NCBI RefSeq assembly: GCF_009193295.2
Contig: NZ_CP059973.1
Span: forward strand, 3,410,001-3,474,000
Length of the DNA stretch: 64,000 nucleotides
From: Bacteroides luhongzhouii
GTDB taxonomy: Bacteria; Bacteroidota; Bacteroidia; Bacteroidales; Bacteroidaceae
Direction of reading: 5' to 3'
A program made the translations under genes and the position numbers. Of this stretch, positions 47,452 through 57,368 are shown piece after piece. The notes under the pieces were generated by a model, which worked only from the letters and a program-made list of their open reading frames with translations, ran no database searches and was not told the DNA's origin. Each line of letters opens with the position of its first letter. Positions within the stretch are counted from its first letter, which is position 1.

Positions 47452-48492
47452 GTGAAATCATTACAAGAATTAACCCGGCCGAATATCTGGAAATTAAAGC
47501 CATACTCTTCGGCACGTGATGAATATAAAGGAGCCACCGCTTCTGTTTTTCTGGATGCAAATGAAAATCCGTACAATACGCCTCACAACCGTTATCCGGA
47601 CCCTATGCAATGTGAATTGAAAGCATTGTTATCGAAAATCAAGAAAGTATCTCCCGAACATATTTTTCTCGGAAACGGCAGTGATGAAGCCATCGACTTA
47701 GTCTTTCGTGCTTTCTGTGAACCGGGTAAAGACAATGTAGTAGCTATCGATCCTACTTACGGAATGTATCAGGTCTGTGCCGATGTGAACGATGTAGAAT
47801 ATCGAAAAGTATTGTTAGATGATAACTTCCAGTTCTCCGCTGACAAATTGCTGGCAGCTACTGACGAGCATACCAAACTTATTTTCCTTTGCTCACCTAA
47901 TAATCCGACGGGAAATGATTTGCTCCGTTCTGAAATAGAAAAGGTTCTTTACCAATTTGAAGGATTGGTAATGTTGGATGAGGCTTACAATGATTTCTCG
48001 CAAGCTTCGTCTTTCCTCGAAGAGTTGGATAAATATCCCAATCTCGTCGTATTCCAGACATTCTCTAAAGCTTGGGGATGTGCAGCTATTCGTTTGGGAA
48101 TGGCTTTTGCTTCCAAAGAGATTATTGACATCCTTAGTAAAATCAAATATCCCTATAATGTCAACCAATTAACCCAACAACAGGCTATTTCCATGTTGCA
48201 TAAACATTATGAGATAGAGCGCTGGGTGAAAACGTTGAAGGAAGAACGTGACTATCTGGAAGCGGAATTTGAAAAGCTTCCATGTACTATTAAACTGTTC
48301 CCGTCTGATGCGAATTTCTTTTTGGTAAAAGTGACAGATGCCGTGAAAATCTACAATTTTTTGGTCGGTGAAGGAATTATTGTGCGTAATCGCCATAACA
48401 TTTCACTTTGCTGCAACTGTTTACGTGTGACTGTCGGTACCCGTGTAGAGAATAATACACTATTAGCCACCCTTAAAAAATACCAGGGATAA
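47452..48492 (+). CDS. hisC: Histidinol-phosphate aminotransferase
   Basis: 346 residues. The fold-type I PLP aminotransferase pattern is clear: [63 protein letters not shown] and [17 protein letters not shown] with the PLP-binding Lys. The C-terminal Arg that binds phosphate is in [20 protein letters not shown]. It converts imidazole-acetol phosphate to histidinol phosphate. The start codon is GTG at 47452, 16 bases after hisD, since the conserved sequence begins immediately ([20 protein letters not shown]). Confidence 0.96.
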   Translation: MKSLQELTRPNIWKLKPYSSARDEYKGATASVFLDANENPYNTPHNRYPDPMQCELKALLSKIKKVSPEHIFLGNGSDEAIDLVFRAFCEPGKDNVVAIDPTYGMYQVCADVNDVEYRKVLLDDNFQFSADKLLAATDEHTKLIFLCSPNNPTGNDLLRSEIEKVLYQFEGLVMLDEAYNDFSQASSFLEELDKYPNLVVFQTFSKAWGCAAIRLGMAFASKEIIDILSKIKYPYNVNQLTQQQAISMLHKHYEIERWVKTLKEERDYLEAEFEKLPCTIKLFPSDANFFLVKVTDAVKIYNFLVGEGIIVRNRHNISLCCNCLRVTVGTRVENNTLLATLKKYQG

Positions 48493-48495
48493 TTT

Positions 48496-49620
48496 ATGAA
48501 GAAGAAAGTGTTATTTATAGATAGAGATGGCACGTTGGTGATCGAACCTCCTGTAGATTACCAACTCGACTCATTGGAGAAACTGGAATTCTACCCGAAA
48601 GTATTTCGTAATTTAGGTTTTATCCGCAGCAAACTCGATTTTGAATTTGTGATGGTCACTAATCAGGATGGATTGGGTACATCTTCTTTTCCGGAAGAAA
48701 CGTTTTGGCCTGCCCATAATCTGATGCTTAAAACATTGGAAGGAGAGGGGATTACTTTTGACGAGATTCTGATAGACCGTAGTTTTCCTGAAGATAATGC
48801 GCCCACCCGCAAACCACGTACCGGAATGTTGACGAAGTATCTGAATAATCCGGAATATGATCTTGCCGGGAGTTTTGTAATAGGTGATCGTCCTACGGAT
48901 GTAGAACTAGCCAAGAATCTGGGTTGCCGGGCAATTTATCTGCAAAATTCAGCCGAAACCTTGAAAGAAAAAGGATTGGAAGAATTCTGCACCCTTGCAA
49001 CGACTGACTGGGATCAGATAGCCGAGTTCCTTTTTGCCGGAGAGAGGAAAGCAGAAGTACGTCGTACAACGAAAGAAACGGATATTTATGTGGCTTTGAA
49101 TCTGGATGGAAACGGTACTTGTGATATCTCTACGGGCCTTGGCTTTTTTGATCATATGCTTGAGCAGATTGGAAAACATTCTGGTATGGATCTGACGATT
49201 CATGTAAAGGGAGATCTGGAAGTGGATGAACATCATACAATTGAAGATACTGCTATTGCATTGGGTGAATGCATTTACCAGGCTTTAGGTAATAAACGTG
49301 GAATTGAACGTTATGGTTATGCTTTACCAATGGATGATTGTCTTTGTCAGGTTTGTCTGGACTTTGGTGGTCGTCCCTGGCTGGTTTGGGATGCCGAATT
49401 CAAGCGTGAGAAGATAGGAGAGATGCCAACGGAAATGTTTCTCCATTTCTTTAAGTCACTAAGTGATGCAGCAAAGATGAATTTGAACATCAAGGCGGAA
49501 GGACAGAATGAACATCATAAGATAGAAGGAATTTTTAAAGCCCTCGCCCGTGCTTTGAAAATGGCAATCAAGAGAGATATCTACCATTTTGAACTTCCAT
49601 CCAGTAAGGGTGTTCTTTAA
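48496..49620 (+). CDS. hisB: Bifunctional histidinol-phosphatase / imidazoleglycerol-phosphate dehydratase
   Basis: 374 residues. The N-terminal HAD phosphatase (about 1-165) has nucleophile Asp9 in FIDRDGTLV and the motif [17 protein letters not shown]. The C-terminal dehydratase (about 180-374) has the two metal-binding histidine clusters [15 protein letters not shown] and [17 protein letters not shown]. It performs steps 6 and 8 of histidine synthesis, as in enterobacterial HisB. It starts 3 bases after the hisC stop codon, and its own stop codon overlaps the start of a phosphatase gene. Confidence 0.97.
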   Translation: MKKKVLFIDRDGTLVIEPPVDYQLDSLEKLEFYPKVFRNLGFIRSKLDFEFVMVTNQDGLGTSSFPEETFWPAHNLMLKTLEGEGITFDEILIDRSFPEDNAPTRKPRTGMLTKYLNNPEYDLAGSFVIGDRPTDVELAKNLGCRAIYLQNSAETLKEKGLEEFCTLATTDWDQIAEFLFAGERKAEVRRTTKETDIYVALNLDGNGTCDISTGLGFFDHMLEQIGKHSGMDLTIHVKGDLEVDEHHTIEDTAIALGECIYQALGNKRGIERYGYALPMDDCLCQVCLDFGGRPWLVWDAEFKREKIGEMPTEMFLHFFKSLSDAAKMNLNIKAEGQNEHHKIEGIFKALARALKMAIKRDIYHFELPSSKGVL

Positions 49621-50210
49621 TGGAGGGTAGAATCATATTCATGTTGCTTATGCAAAAAAGAATCCTATTATGCTTATTGGTGATAGTCTTATCTGTTTCT
49701 CTTTTCGGTCAAAATCAGAAAGCGGATAAGATTATTTTGCCCGATAGTGATTTAACAAATTTGTATAAAATAGATTCGGGTGTATATCGTTCGGAGCAAC
49801 CTTCAAAGGAGGATTTTAAAGCTTTAGAAAAGTATGGTATTGGAGAAGTACTTAATCTACGGAACAGACATAGTGATAATGATGAAGCCAAAGGAACAAG
49901 TATAAAGCTTCACCGTGTAAAAACCAAAGCTCATTCAATTAGCGAAAAGGAATTGATACAAGCATTACGCATTATTAAAAATCGTAAAGCGCCTATTGTT
50001 TTCCATTGTCACCACGGTTCTGATCGTACAGGGGCTGTTTGTGCGTTTTATCGCATCGTTTTTCAAAATGTTTCGAAAGAAGATGCTATCCATGAAATGA
50101 CAGAAGGAGGCTATGGCTTTCATCGAATTTATAAGAATATTATTAGAAGAATTAAGGAAGCCAATGTGGAACAAATAAGAGAAGAAGTAATGGCGGGCGG
50201 AGCGCTATAA
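49620..50210 (+). CDS. Exported dual-specificity/tyrosine phosphatase-like protein
   Basis: 196 residues from the ATG that overlaps the hisB stop (TAATG, 49618-49622). The signal peptide starts at internal Met (MQKRILLCLLVIVLSVSLFGQ), so starts at 49641 or 49650 are also plausible. The catalytic signature is HCHHGSDRTG with Cys130 and Arg136 (numbered from 49620), the CX5R motif of cysteine-based phosphatases, with general acid region LRNRHSDNDEA. It is probably exported and dephosphorylates a protein, lipid or inositol phosphate. Its coupling to hisB is unusual because hisB already supplies histidinol-phosphatase. No link to histidine is apparent. Confidence 0.86.
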   Translation: MEGRIIFMLLMQKRILLCLLVIVLSVSLFGQNQKADKIILPDSDLTNLYKIDSGVYRSEQPSKEDFKALEKYGIGEVLNLRNRHSDNDEAKGTSIKLHRVKTKAHSISEKELIQALRIIKNRKAPIVFHCHHGSDRTGAVCAFYRIVFQNVSKEDAIHEMTEGGYGFHRIYKNIIRRIKEANVEQIREEVMAGGAL

Positions 50211-50216
50211 TATGCC

Positions 50217-50289
50217 AGTCTTTGCCACCGCATTGGCACAACCATGCCATACCGTTGGCACAGTTGTGACAATGCGGTGGCACAAGTCT
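50217..50289. repeat. Long imperfect hairpin element between convergent genes
   Basis: Twenty-base arms (50223-50242 and 50263-50282) with one mismatch enclose a 20-base loop containing a further TTGGCACA unit. AGTCT occurs at both outer sides (50217-50221, 50285-50289). It lies between the phosphatase gene and nadE. Could be a bidirectional terminator or a small non-autonomous repeat. Confidence 0.6.
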
Positions 50290-50304
50290 ACCGATAGGCT
50301 ACCC

Positions 50305-52230
50305 TTATAAGGCCTCTATTTCTTTAAGCCATATGGCTGAACTGGCATCGCTCGGCATTCTCCAATCTCCTCTCGGGCTGATAGAAATGCTTCCTACTTT
50401 AGGTCCGTCCGGTAAGCAAGAACGCTTGAACTGTTGATTAAAGAAACGACGGAAGAAAGTGGAAAGCCATTTTTTGATAGTTTCTTCATCATATGTATCC
50501 TTGAATGCAATATTGGCCAGATAGAATATCTTGGAAGGTCGGAAGCCGAAGCGTAAGAAATAATAAAGAAAAAAGTCATGTAGTTCATAAGGACCTACCA
50601 AGTCTTCTGTTTTCTGTTTAATTTCTCCGTTCTCATCTGCCGGAATCAATTCCGGGCTAATAGGAGTGTCTACAATATCAAGTAAAGTAGCTTTCGAGTT
50701 TTCGTCCATACCGTTTTCTGCCACCCATTGCACCAAATATTTCACAAGTGTTTTGGGAACACTCGCATTTACCCCGTACATGGACATGTGATCACCGTTG
50801 TAAGTAGCCCATCCCAATGCAAGTTCCGATAAGTCCCCTGTGCCGATAACCATTCCCCAAGTCTGATTGGCCACATCCATCAGTATTTGTGTACGTTCGC
50901 GCGCTTGCGAATTTTCGTATGTAACGTCATGCACATTCACGTCATGGTCGATGTCCTTAAAATGTTGGATGCAGGCATCTTTAATACTAATCTCACGAAT
51001 TGATATACCTAATGATTTCATTAGGTCGATTGCATTATGGTAGGTACGGTCGGTTGTACCAAAACCAGGCATTGTGATTCCGAGAATACCTTTCCGAGAC
51101 AATCCCAGTTTATCAAAGGTCTTCACGCAAACAAGTAATGCCAGTGTTGAGTCTAACCCACCGGAGATACCTATTACGGCAGTTTTAGCTCCTGTATGAA
51201 CAAATCTTTGTGCCAGTCCCGCTACCTGAATGGAGAACACTTCTTCGCAATGTTCATTTAGTTCCATTCCCTGCGGTACAAAAGGATGAGAATTAAACTT
51301 CCGGGTTAAGGTTAGTTCTTTGCTGTTGACAAATTCAGTCACAATAGAAACCGCCTTTTTATCCTCTAAGTTTGCTTGATTAGCTGCAAAGGTTGTATTT
51401 ATCCTGCGTTCTGCCCGGATACGTTCGACATCAATTTCACTGATAATAAGCTGTTCTTCCATACTGAAACGTTCACTGCGCGCTAGAAGGCTTCCATTTT
51501 CGTAAATCAATCCGTTTCCGGCAAAGACTACGTCAGTAGTAGACTCTCCGAAGCCGCACGAAGAGAATACATATCCGGCAATACAGCGTGCAGATTGTTG
51601 GCTGATAAGCGAACAAAGATAATTATTTTTGCCAATACCTTCATTGTCTGCGGACATGTTGAAAATAATTTCTGCACCTTGTAGTGCCAACGAAGAACTA
51701 GGAGGTATAGTAGACCAAAGGTCCTCGCATATTTCAATACCAAAGGTGGTATCTGAAGTTTCAAAAAGTAGATTGGCACCTATGGGAACGATCTGTCCGC
51801 ATAGCCGCACATTATTGGTTGTTAACTGGAGGGCCGAGGTAAACCAGCGTTGTTCATAGAACTCCTTATAATTCGGGAGATATGTTTTGGCTGCAACGCC
51901 TAGCACTTTTCCCTTCTGAATCACTACGGCTGCATTGATAACTGTTGAGTTGACTACTACAGGCATACCGACAATGGAAATAATATCTAATTGGCGGGTG
52001 TTGTTCAGAATCTGCATCAGGGCCATTTCTGCTTCTTCCAGCAAAAGTTGTTGTCCGAATAGATCACCACAGGTATATCCGGTAATACTCATTTCCGGGA
52101 ATATAATGATCTGCACTCCTTTTCCTTCGGCTACTGCAATCAAACTTTCTATCTTCTCTACATTGAATTTACAGTCTGCCACTTTTACGTGTGGCACAGC
52201 TGCGGCTACTTTAACAAATCCGTAGTTCAT
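50305..52230 (-). CDS. nadE: Glutamine-dependent NAD+ synthetase
   Basis: 641 residues. The N-terminal nitrilase-like glutaminase (about 1-275) has the Glu in IIFPEMSITGYTCGDLFG, the Lys in KTYLPNYKEFYEQRW and the Cys in FGIEICEDLWS. The C-terminal synthetase (about 330-641) has the ATP-binding GISGGLDSTLALLVCVKTFD and TGDLSELALGWATYNGDHMSMYGVNASVPKT. It makes NAD+ from deamido-NAD, ATP and glutamine-derived ammonia. It reads toward the his operon. A TATTTTTG promoter element on the minus strand is at 52266-52259. Confidence 0.97.
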   Translation of the reverse strand: MNYGFVKVAAAVPHVKVADCKFNVEKIESLIAVAEGKGVQIIIFPEMSITGYTCGDLFGQQLLLEEAEMALMQILNNTRQLDIISIVGMPVVVNSTVINAAVVIQKGKVLGVAAKTYLPNYKEFYEQRWFTSALQLTTNNVRLCGQIVPIGANLLFETSDTTFGIEICEDLWSTIPPSSSLALQGAEIIFNMSADNEGIGKNNYLCSLISQQSARCIAGYVFSSCGFGESTTDVVFAGNGLIYENGSLLARSERFSMEEQLIISEIDVERIRAERRINTTFAANQANLEDKKAVSIVTEFVNSKELTLTRKFNSHPFVPQGMELNEHCEEVFSIQVAGLAQRFVHTGAKTAVIGISGGLDSTLALLVCVKTFDKLGLSRKGILGITMPGFGTTDRTYHNAIDLMKSLGISIREISIKDACIQHFKDIDHDVNVHDVTYENSQARERTQILMDVANQTWGMVIGTGDLSELALGWATYNGDHMSMYGVNASVPKTLVKYLVQWVAENGMDENSKATLLDIVDTPISPELIPADENGEIKQKTEDLVGPYELHDFFLYYFLRFGFRPSKIFYLANIAFKDTYDEETIKKWLSTFFRRFFNQQFKRSCLPDGPKVGSISISPRGDWRMPSDASSAIWLKEIEAL

Positions 52231-52258
52231 CTTATACCTTATTTATATATAATGGATG

Positions 52259-52266
52259 CAAAAATA
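52259..52266 (-). promoter_or_regulatory. Promoter -7 element of nadE
   Basis: TATTTTTG on the minus strand, 29 bases before the nadE ATG at 52230; no clear TTTG at the expected distance. Confidence 0.4.
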
Positions 52267-52520
52267 GAAAATAGTTTTGAATAATTATCTTTTCTGTATT
52301 GAATCCTCTCAATAAGCTATTTTGTATGAGTTACGATATTGTTGTTTAAACAATTAAAGTAATTGTCAAAATGAACGTTTATATTCAACTATCCTTGAAA
52401 TCTGTTGTGGATTTATTTCATTTAGGGGTTTTGTATACTTAAATATGTATCAAAAAGATATAAGTGGAAATTTGGTATAAAATATGCGACATATTGTTTC
52501 TTTTATTTAAATATAATATA

Positions 52521-52528
52521 TATATTTG
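52521..52528 (+). promoter_or_regulatory. Candidate promoter -7 element of the third SusCD locus
   Basis: TATATTTG with TTTC (one base off TTTG) 20 bases upstream. Predicted start near 52535. Confidence 0.45.
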
Positions 52529-52879
52529 TAGCCAAAATATAACAATATTAGAAGTGTATAACACCTAAACGGAACAAGCGATATTAGTGTTTAATTTATA
52601 ACTTAAGAGAGCAGATGGTCATACATTTAGTTTACACAGCAGCGGTAACACGAAAAATCTATTTGGATATTTGGCGCAATATTAAGAATTTGCCAAGTTA
52701 GTCTATTCCTATTTCTATATTTATAGATAATAATAGCCTATCCCCAGTCGGTGCAGAATATGCATAAACCGATTTTGGGAAAGGAGTGTATTATTCTATG
52801 CGAAGATCGCGTATTCCTTATTGTAGATAAATCTATAAAAATAAATCAATTTCATTAATTTAAACTCAAAGTATCAAAG

Positions 52880-55813
52880 ATGAGAAAATCAATTCTCTTG
52901 TTTGTACTCTTTACTCTGACAAGTATCCCCCTGTTGCTTTTTGCACAGGGTGGATATCAGGTAACAGGACATATTATTTCGTTGGAAGACAATCAGCCGA
53001 TGATTGGTGTGTCTGTTTTGGAGAAAGGTACGACGAATGGGGTAATTACCGACATGAATGGTAATTACAGTATCACAGTGACGAAATCCCCCGCCATTTT
53101 GCAGTTTTCTTATATCGGAATGAAAACGGTGGAAAAGCAGGTTACAGCATCTGTTCGTATTGATTTGACGATGGAAAGTAGCGCACAATTAGTGGATGAA
53201 GTGGTGGTGGTAGCGTATGGTGTACGTAAAAAAGGAACCATTGCAGGTTCTGTTTCTACGGTAAAAGCTGAAAAAATGGAAAATGTACCAGCGCCGAGTT
53301 TTGATCAGGCTCTTCAAGGACAGACACCGGGGTTGATGGTATTGTCTAATTCAGGTGAGCCAAGTAAAGCTGCTACCTTTCAGATCCGTGGTACTAATTC
53401 TATTAACTCAGGTACTGCACCTTTGTTTATACTAGATGGAGTTCCTATCTCAAATTCGGATTTTAATACGATTAGTCCGAGTGATATTGAACATATATCT
53501 GTATTGAAGGATGCTTCTTCCACTTCTATTTATGGTGCTCGTGCTGCAAATGGTGTGGTTGTAATAACAACGAAACGTGGACGTATGTCAGAAGCTGCCA
53601 AGATTACATTCCGTACACAACTTGGTTTTTCACAGCTCGCTAATGAAAATTGGGACCTGATGAATACGGCTGAGCGAATCCAATATGAAAAAGAAGTAGG
53701 GTTGGATGCTGGGAAGAATTATGATAAGCTGGGCCAGACGAATATTAACTGGCTTGATAAAGTTTATAATAGTAGTGCACCTTTGCAGAATTATGAGTTA
53801 TCAGTAAGTGGAGCGACAGAGAAAGTAAACTATTTTGTTTCCGGTGGATATTACAATCAGGATGGTATTGCAGTTGGTTCCACTTTTGAACGTTTTAATT
53901 TCCGTGCTAATGTCGAGGCAAAAGCAAATGAATGGCTGAAAATAGGAACGAACTCTATGTTAGCTTATGAAGAAGTGGAACAGAGTGATGATGGAGAATA
54001 TGCATTGTGGGCTCCTATCTCGGCAGCACATTTCATGATGCCATATTGGGATCCTTATCAAAAAGATGGGAGTTTAGCTTTGCAGGATGACGGAAGTTGG
54101 ACGGGTACAGGTGAGAATCCTTTGGGTTGGATGACAAACAATCCGTTAGGCAATAAAAAATATAAAGCAATATCTACTTTTTACGCGGAAATTAATCCGA
54201 TAGAGGGATTGACGGTTCGTACGCAATTAGGCGCTGATTATTCACATTCTACTTCCTTTCTTCAATCTTTTCCTAGCTATAAACCTAATAATAATTATGG
54301 TGCGGCAAGACGGACTTCAACAGATATGCTGAATCTTACTATTACGAATATCGCAAACTATCGTTTTATGTTGAAAGATTTACATTCGTTCAACTTTATG
54401 ATTGGGCAAGAAGGAGTAGATTATCGTTATGAAGCTTTCCATGTGACATCACGGGGACAAACAAATGATTTTTTAACAAATATCAGTTCTGGAACCACTG
54501 CTTCTTCTTGGAGTGATACTAGTACTGCATATTCTTATCTGTCTTTTTTTACTCGTGGTGAATATAATTATGATGATCGTTATTATGCAGACTTTTCAGT
54601 TCGTGCAGATGGTTCTTCCCGTTTTGGTAGTAATGAGCGTTGGGGAACTTTTTGGTCGATAGGTTTAATGTGGAATCTGCGTAAAGAGAAGTTTATGGAA
54701 AAATATTCCTGGTTAACAAATGCGCAGATTACATTAAGTACAGGTACTTCCGGTAACTCATCTATTAAAGATTATGAACATTTGGCTCTTGTGTCTAGCG
54801 GATTGAACTACGGAGGAGATGCAGGTATTGCGCCTGCCCAAATTGGTAATGAGAAACTTGGTTGGGAGAAATTATGGACAACAAATGTCGGTTTACACTT
54901 AGGCTTCATTAATCGTTTTAATGTAGATCTTGAATTCTATAATAAGAAGACAACCGATATGTTGATGAGTGTGCCGTGTTCTTATTCGGATACAGGTTTT
55001 GGTTATCGTTGGGATAATGTCGGCGCAATGGTGAATCGTGGTGTCGAATTGGCTGTAAATGCAGATATACTCCAGATTAAAGATTTTATATGGAATATAA
55101 GTGCTAATATTTCTTATAATAAGAATAAGATAACAGAACTTTATAATGGGGTAACTGAATATGAAGATGGTATTACTGCACGCAAAATGGTTGTTGGACA
55201 TCCTGTAGGAGAATTCTATATGAATCGCTATGCCGGAGTAAATCCTGCCAATGGCGATGCTTTATGGTATACTAAAGACGGAGAGATTACTACAGAATAT
55301 AATGAAAATGATAAAGTGATGATGGGTAAAACCTATTTCGCTCCATGGCAAGGTGGTTTTGGTACAACCCTTTCATGGAGAGGCTTTTCATTGAATGCAC
55401 AGTTTAGTTGGGTTGCTGATCGCTGGATGGTTAATAATGACCGTTATTTTGAAGAAGGAAACGGACTTTTTAATGGCTACAATCAGTCAAAACGTTTACT
55501 TTATGATCGTTGGAAGAAGCCGGGAGATTTAACAGATATTCCACGTCATGGTGTGTCTCCGCAGATGGACTCACGCTTTCTGGAGGATGCATCTTTCCTG
55601 CGTTTAAAGAATGTAATGATAAGCTATACCTTTCCACAAAAATGGTTGCATAGAACAAACTTCTTGAATAATGCCCGCATTTATGCTCAAGGGCAGAACC
55701 TATTGACATTTACGAAGTTTACAGGTATGGACCCTGAGTCTAGTAACAATATCTATAAGGCGCAATATCCTATGTCGCGCCAATTCTCATTTGGCTTAGA
55801 GATATCATTTTAA
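52880..55813 (+). CDS. SusC/RagA-like TonB-dependent transporter without STN domain
   Basis: 977 residues, shorter than the two other SusC proteins here. The signal peptide (to about 24, LLLFAQG) is followed directly by the carboxypeptidase-regulatory-like domain (about 26-110; ISLEDNQPMIGVSVLEKGTTNGV), TonB box (DEVVVVAYGVR), plug (about 120-225; IRGTNSINSGTAPLFILDGVP) and barrel ending FGLEISF. Lack of STN and of a neighbouring sigma/FecR pair means it is not controlled by the ECF trans-envelope route. It is an outer-membrane importer working with the SusD 11 bases downstream. The neighbours are binding-type lipoproteins, so cargo is unknown; peptides, as for RagA, or glycans are possible. 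Confidence 0.94.
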   Translation: MRKSILLFVLFTLTSIPLLLFAQGGYQVTGHIISLEDNQPMIGVSVLEKGTTNGVITDMNGNYSITVTKSPAILQFSYIGMKTVEKQVTASVRIDLTMESSAQLVDEVVVVAYGVRKKGTIAGSVSTVKAEKMENVPAPSFDQALQGQTPGLMVLSNSGEPSKAATFQIRGTNSINSGTAPLFILDGVPISNSDFNTISPSDIEHISVLKDASSTSIYGARAANGVVVITTKRGRMSEAAKITFRTQLGFSQLANENWDLMNTAERIQYEKEVGLDAGKNYDKLGQTNINWLDKVYNSSAPLQNYELSVSGATEKVNYFVSGGYYNQDGIAVGSTFERFNFRANVEAKANEWLKIGTNSMLAYEEVEQSDDGEYALWAPISAAHFMMPYWDPYQKDGSLALQDDGSWTGTGENPLGWMTNNPLGNKKYKAISTFYAEINPIEGLTVRTQLGADYSHSTSFLQSFPSYKPNNNYGAARRTSTDMLNLTITNIANYRFMLKDLHSFNFMIGQEGVDYRYEAFHVTSRGQTNDFLTNISSGTTASSWSDTSTAYSYLSFFTRGEYNYDDRYYADFSVRADGSSRFGSNERWGTFWSIGLMWNLRKEKFMEKYSWLTNAQITLSTGTSGNSSIKDYEHLALVSSGLNYGGDAGIAPAQIGNEKLGWEKLWTTNVGLHLGFINRFNVDLEFYNKKTTDMLMSVPCSYSDTGFGYRWDNVGAMVNRGVELAVNADILQIKDFIWNISANISYNKNKITELYNGVTEYEDGITARKMVVGHPVGEFYMNRYAGVNPANGDALWYTKDGEITTEYNENDKVMMGKTYFAPWQGGFGTTLSWRGFSLNAQFSWVADRWMVNNDRYFEEGNGLFNGYNQSKRLLYDRWKKPGDLTDIPRHGVSPQMDSRFLEDASFLRLKNVMISYTFPQKWLHRTNFLNNARIYAQGQNLLTFTKFTGMDPESSNNIYKAQYPMSRQFSFGLEISF

Positions 55814-55824
55814 AAGATACAACA

Positions 55825-57345
55825 ATGATAAGAAAAATAAAATTATACATAAGCTTGGCTGCCGTAGTACTTTCGTCGACGGCTTGCCTTGATAAGTATC
55901 CGGAAAATGCTATTTTGCAAGGGGATGCCATTAAAACAGTAGAGGATGTGGATCAAGCTGTGATTGGTATTTATGCCGGATTTAAAACGACTGCGCTATA
56001 TAGCGGATATCTAACTTTGCTTCCGGATATTCAGACGGACTTAGTATATGCTGTTCAAGGATATACAAATGTATATGGCAATATATGGCGTAATGAAATA
56101 TTGGCGACAAACCCAGAGATTGAAGATGTCTATGGTACTTTGTATACCATCATTGGTCGCTGTAATTTCATACTTGATAATGTTGATCAAGTGGAGGCGG
56201 GAACTACTGATGACACGAAGTTGGAAAGGTTGGAAAACTACAAGGGAGAAGTTTATTTTGCTCGTGCTTTGGCTTATTCTGAATTACTGAAGTGTTTTTG
56301 CAAAGCGTATGAGAGTGATGAACAAGCTGCCAATGAATTGGGATTGGTTTTGAAGTCCAGCTATGTTAATCCGCAACCATTAAAACGTGCGTCTCTGAAA
56401 GATTCCTATCAGTTTGTGATGAATGACTTGGAAAAGGCTACCGAATATTTGGCATTGGATGAAGATGATAATACTACACTTTATAATGCTGGATATTTTT
56501 CTATCGGTACTGTTAACTCTCTTTATGCTCGTTTGTATTTGTATATGCGGAAATGGGATAAAGCTGTTGAATACTCTAGTAAAGTGATTGATAGTAAGAA
56601 GTATTATCTGGCAGATGCGACAAAAAAGAACTATTCAACTACTTATAATGATTTCCAATATATGTGGCAATATGATGATGCAACAGAAATTATCTGGAAA
56701 GTCAAATTTGAAGTAACTTCTTATGGTGGTGCATTGGGTTCTATATTCCTTAATTATGACTATACCTCTTATAGACCGGATTATGTACCTGCTCAATGGG
56801 TGCTTAATGCCTATGCATCAGCAGATTTGCGTTATAATGCTTATTTTGCTAATGCTACTACTGGTTATAGTCATGGACTGACTTGCCCGCTTCTGATAAA
56901 ATATGCAGGAAATCAGAATTTTATAGCAAAACAGATTCTGTTTGTTAATATGCCGAAACCTTTCCGTTTGGCTGAGCAATATTTAATCCGTGCTGAGGCT
57001 TATTGTCAGATGGGAGCTGCTTATTATGGAAAAGCCGGGAAAGATATTTCTACTTTGAGGATATCTCGTTATTCTTCTTATGGCGGTGCTACAAATATCA
57101 CTAAAGATAATTGGTTGAAAACAATCAGTGAAGAACGTGTGAAAGAACTTTATATGGAAGGATTCAGGCTTAACGACTTGAAACGTTGGCATGAAGGATT
57201 TGAGCGTAAGGAGCAGAAACTCACCGTATCACCGGGTAATAAATTGAAAGTCGACAAGGATGCCCCATATTTTGTATGGCCTATCCCACAGCATGAATTA
57301 GAAGCTCCGGGAGCTGATATCGAACCAAATGATAGCAATAAATAA
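55825..57345 (+). CDS. SusD/RagB-like lipoprotein (third locus)
   Basis: 506 residues. The lipobox (VVLSSTAC) is followed by LDKYPENAILQGDAIKTVEDVDQAVIGIYAGFK, the SusD N-terminal pattern. Core helices KGEVYFARALAYSELLKCFCKAY and RLAEQYLIRAEAYCQMG and the C-terminal EERVKELYMEGFRLNDLKRWHEG are present, as in RagB/SusD proteins. It forms the lid over the SusC encoded upstream. Its stop codon overlaps a possible start of the next gene, so the genes are tightly linked. Confidence 0.94.
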   Translation: MIRKIKLYISLAAVVLSSTACLDKYPENAILQGDAIKTVEDVDQAVIGIYAGFKTTALYSGYLTLLPDIQTDLVYAVQGYTNVYGNIWRNEILATNPEIEDVYGTLYTIIGRCNFILDNVDQVEAGTTDDTKLERLENYKGEVYFARALAYSELLKCFCKAYESDEQAANELGLVLKSSYVNPQPLKRASLKDSYQFVMNDLEKATEYLALDEDDNTTLYNAGYFSIGTVNSLYARLYLYMRKWDKAVEYSSKVIDSKKYYLADATKKNYSTTYNDFQYMWQYDDATEIIWKVKFEVTSYGGALGSIFLNYDYTSYRPDYVPAQWVLNAYASADLRYNAYFANATTGYSHGLTCPLLIKYAGNQNFIAKQILFVNMPKPFRLAEQYLIRAEAYCQMGAAYYGKAGKDISTLRISRYSSYGGATNITKDNWLKTISEERVKELYMEGFRLNDLKRWHEGFERKEQKLTVSPGNKLKVDKDAPYFVWPIPQHELEAPGADIEPNDSNK

Positions 57346-57368
57346 TGTATAAAGAAAAAAATACGATA

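Larger units (their letters stand above)
52231..52879. other. 649-base intergenic region with long leader of the third SusCD locus
   Basis: It contains the nadE promoter element and, at 52521-52528, a TATATTTG -7 match preceded by TTTC 20 bases upstream (52497-52500). If used, the transcript would have a leader of about 340 bases before the SusC ATG. A C-rich/G-rich imperfect hairpin (about 52742-52780) and a 10-codon frame at 52798-52830 lie in the leader. No regulator gene is present. Confidence 0.5.

Noticed and set aside
52798..52830. Ten-codon frame with an AAAGGAG sequence upstream, in the leader of the third SusC gene
   Set aside because: Too short and no stall codons or paired terminator; kept only as a remark in the leader description.
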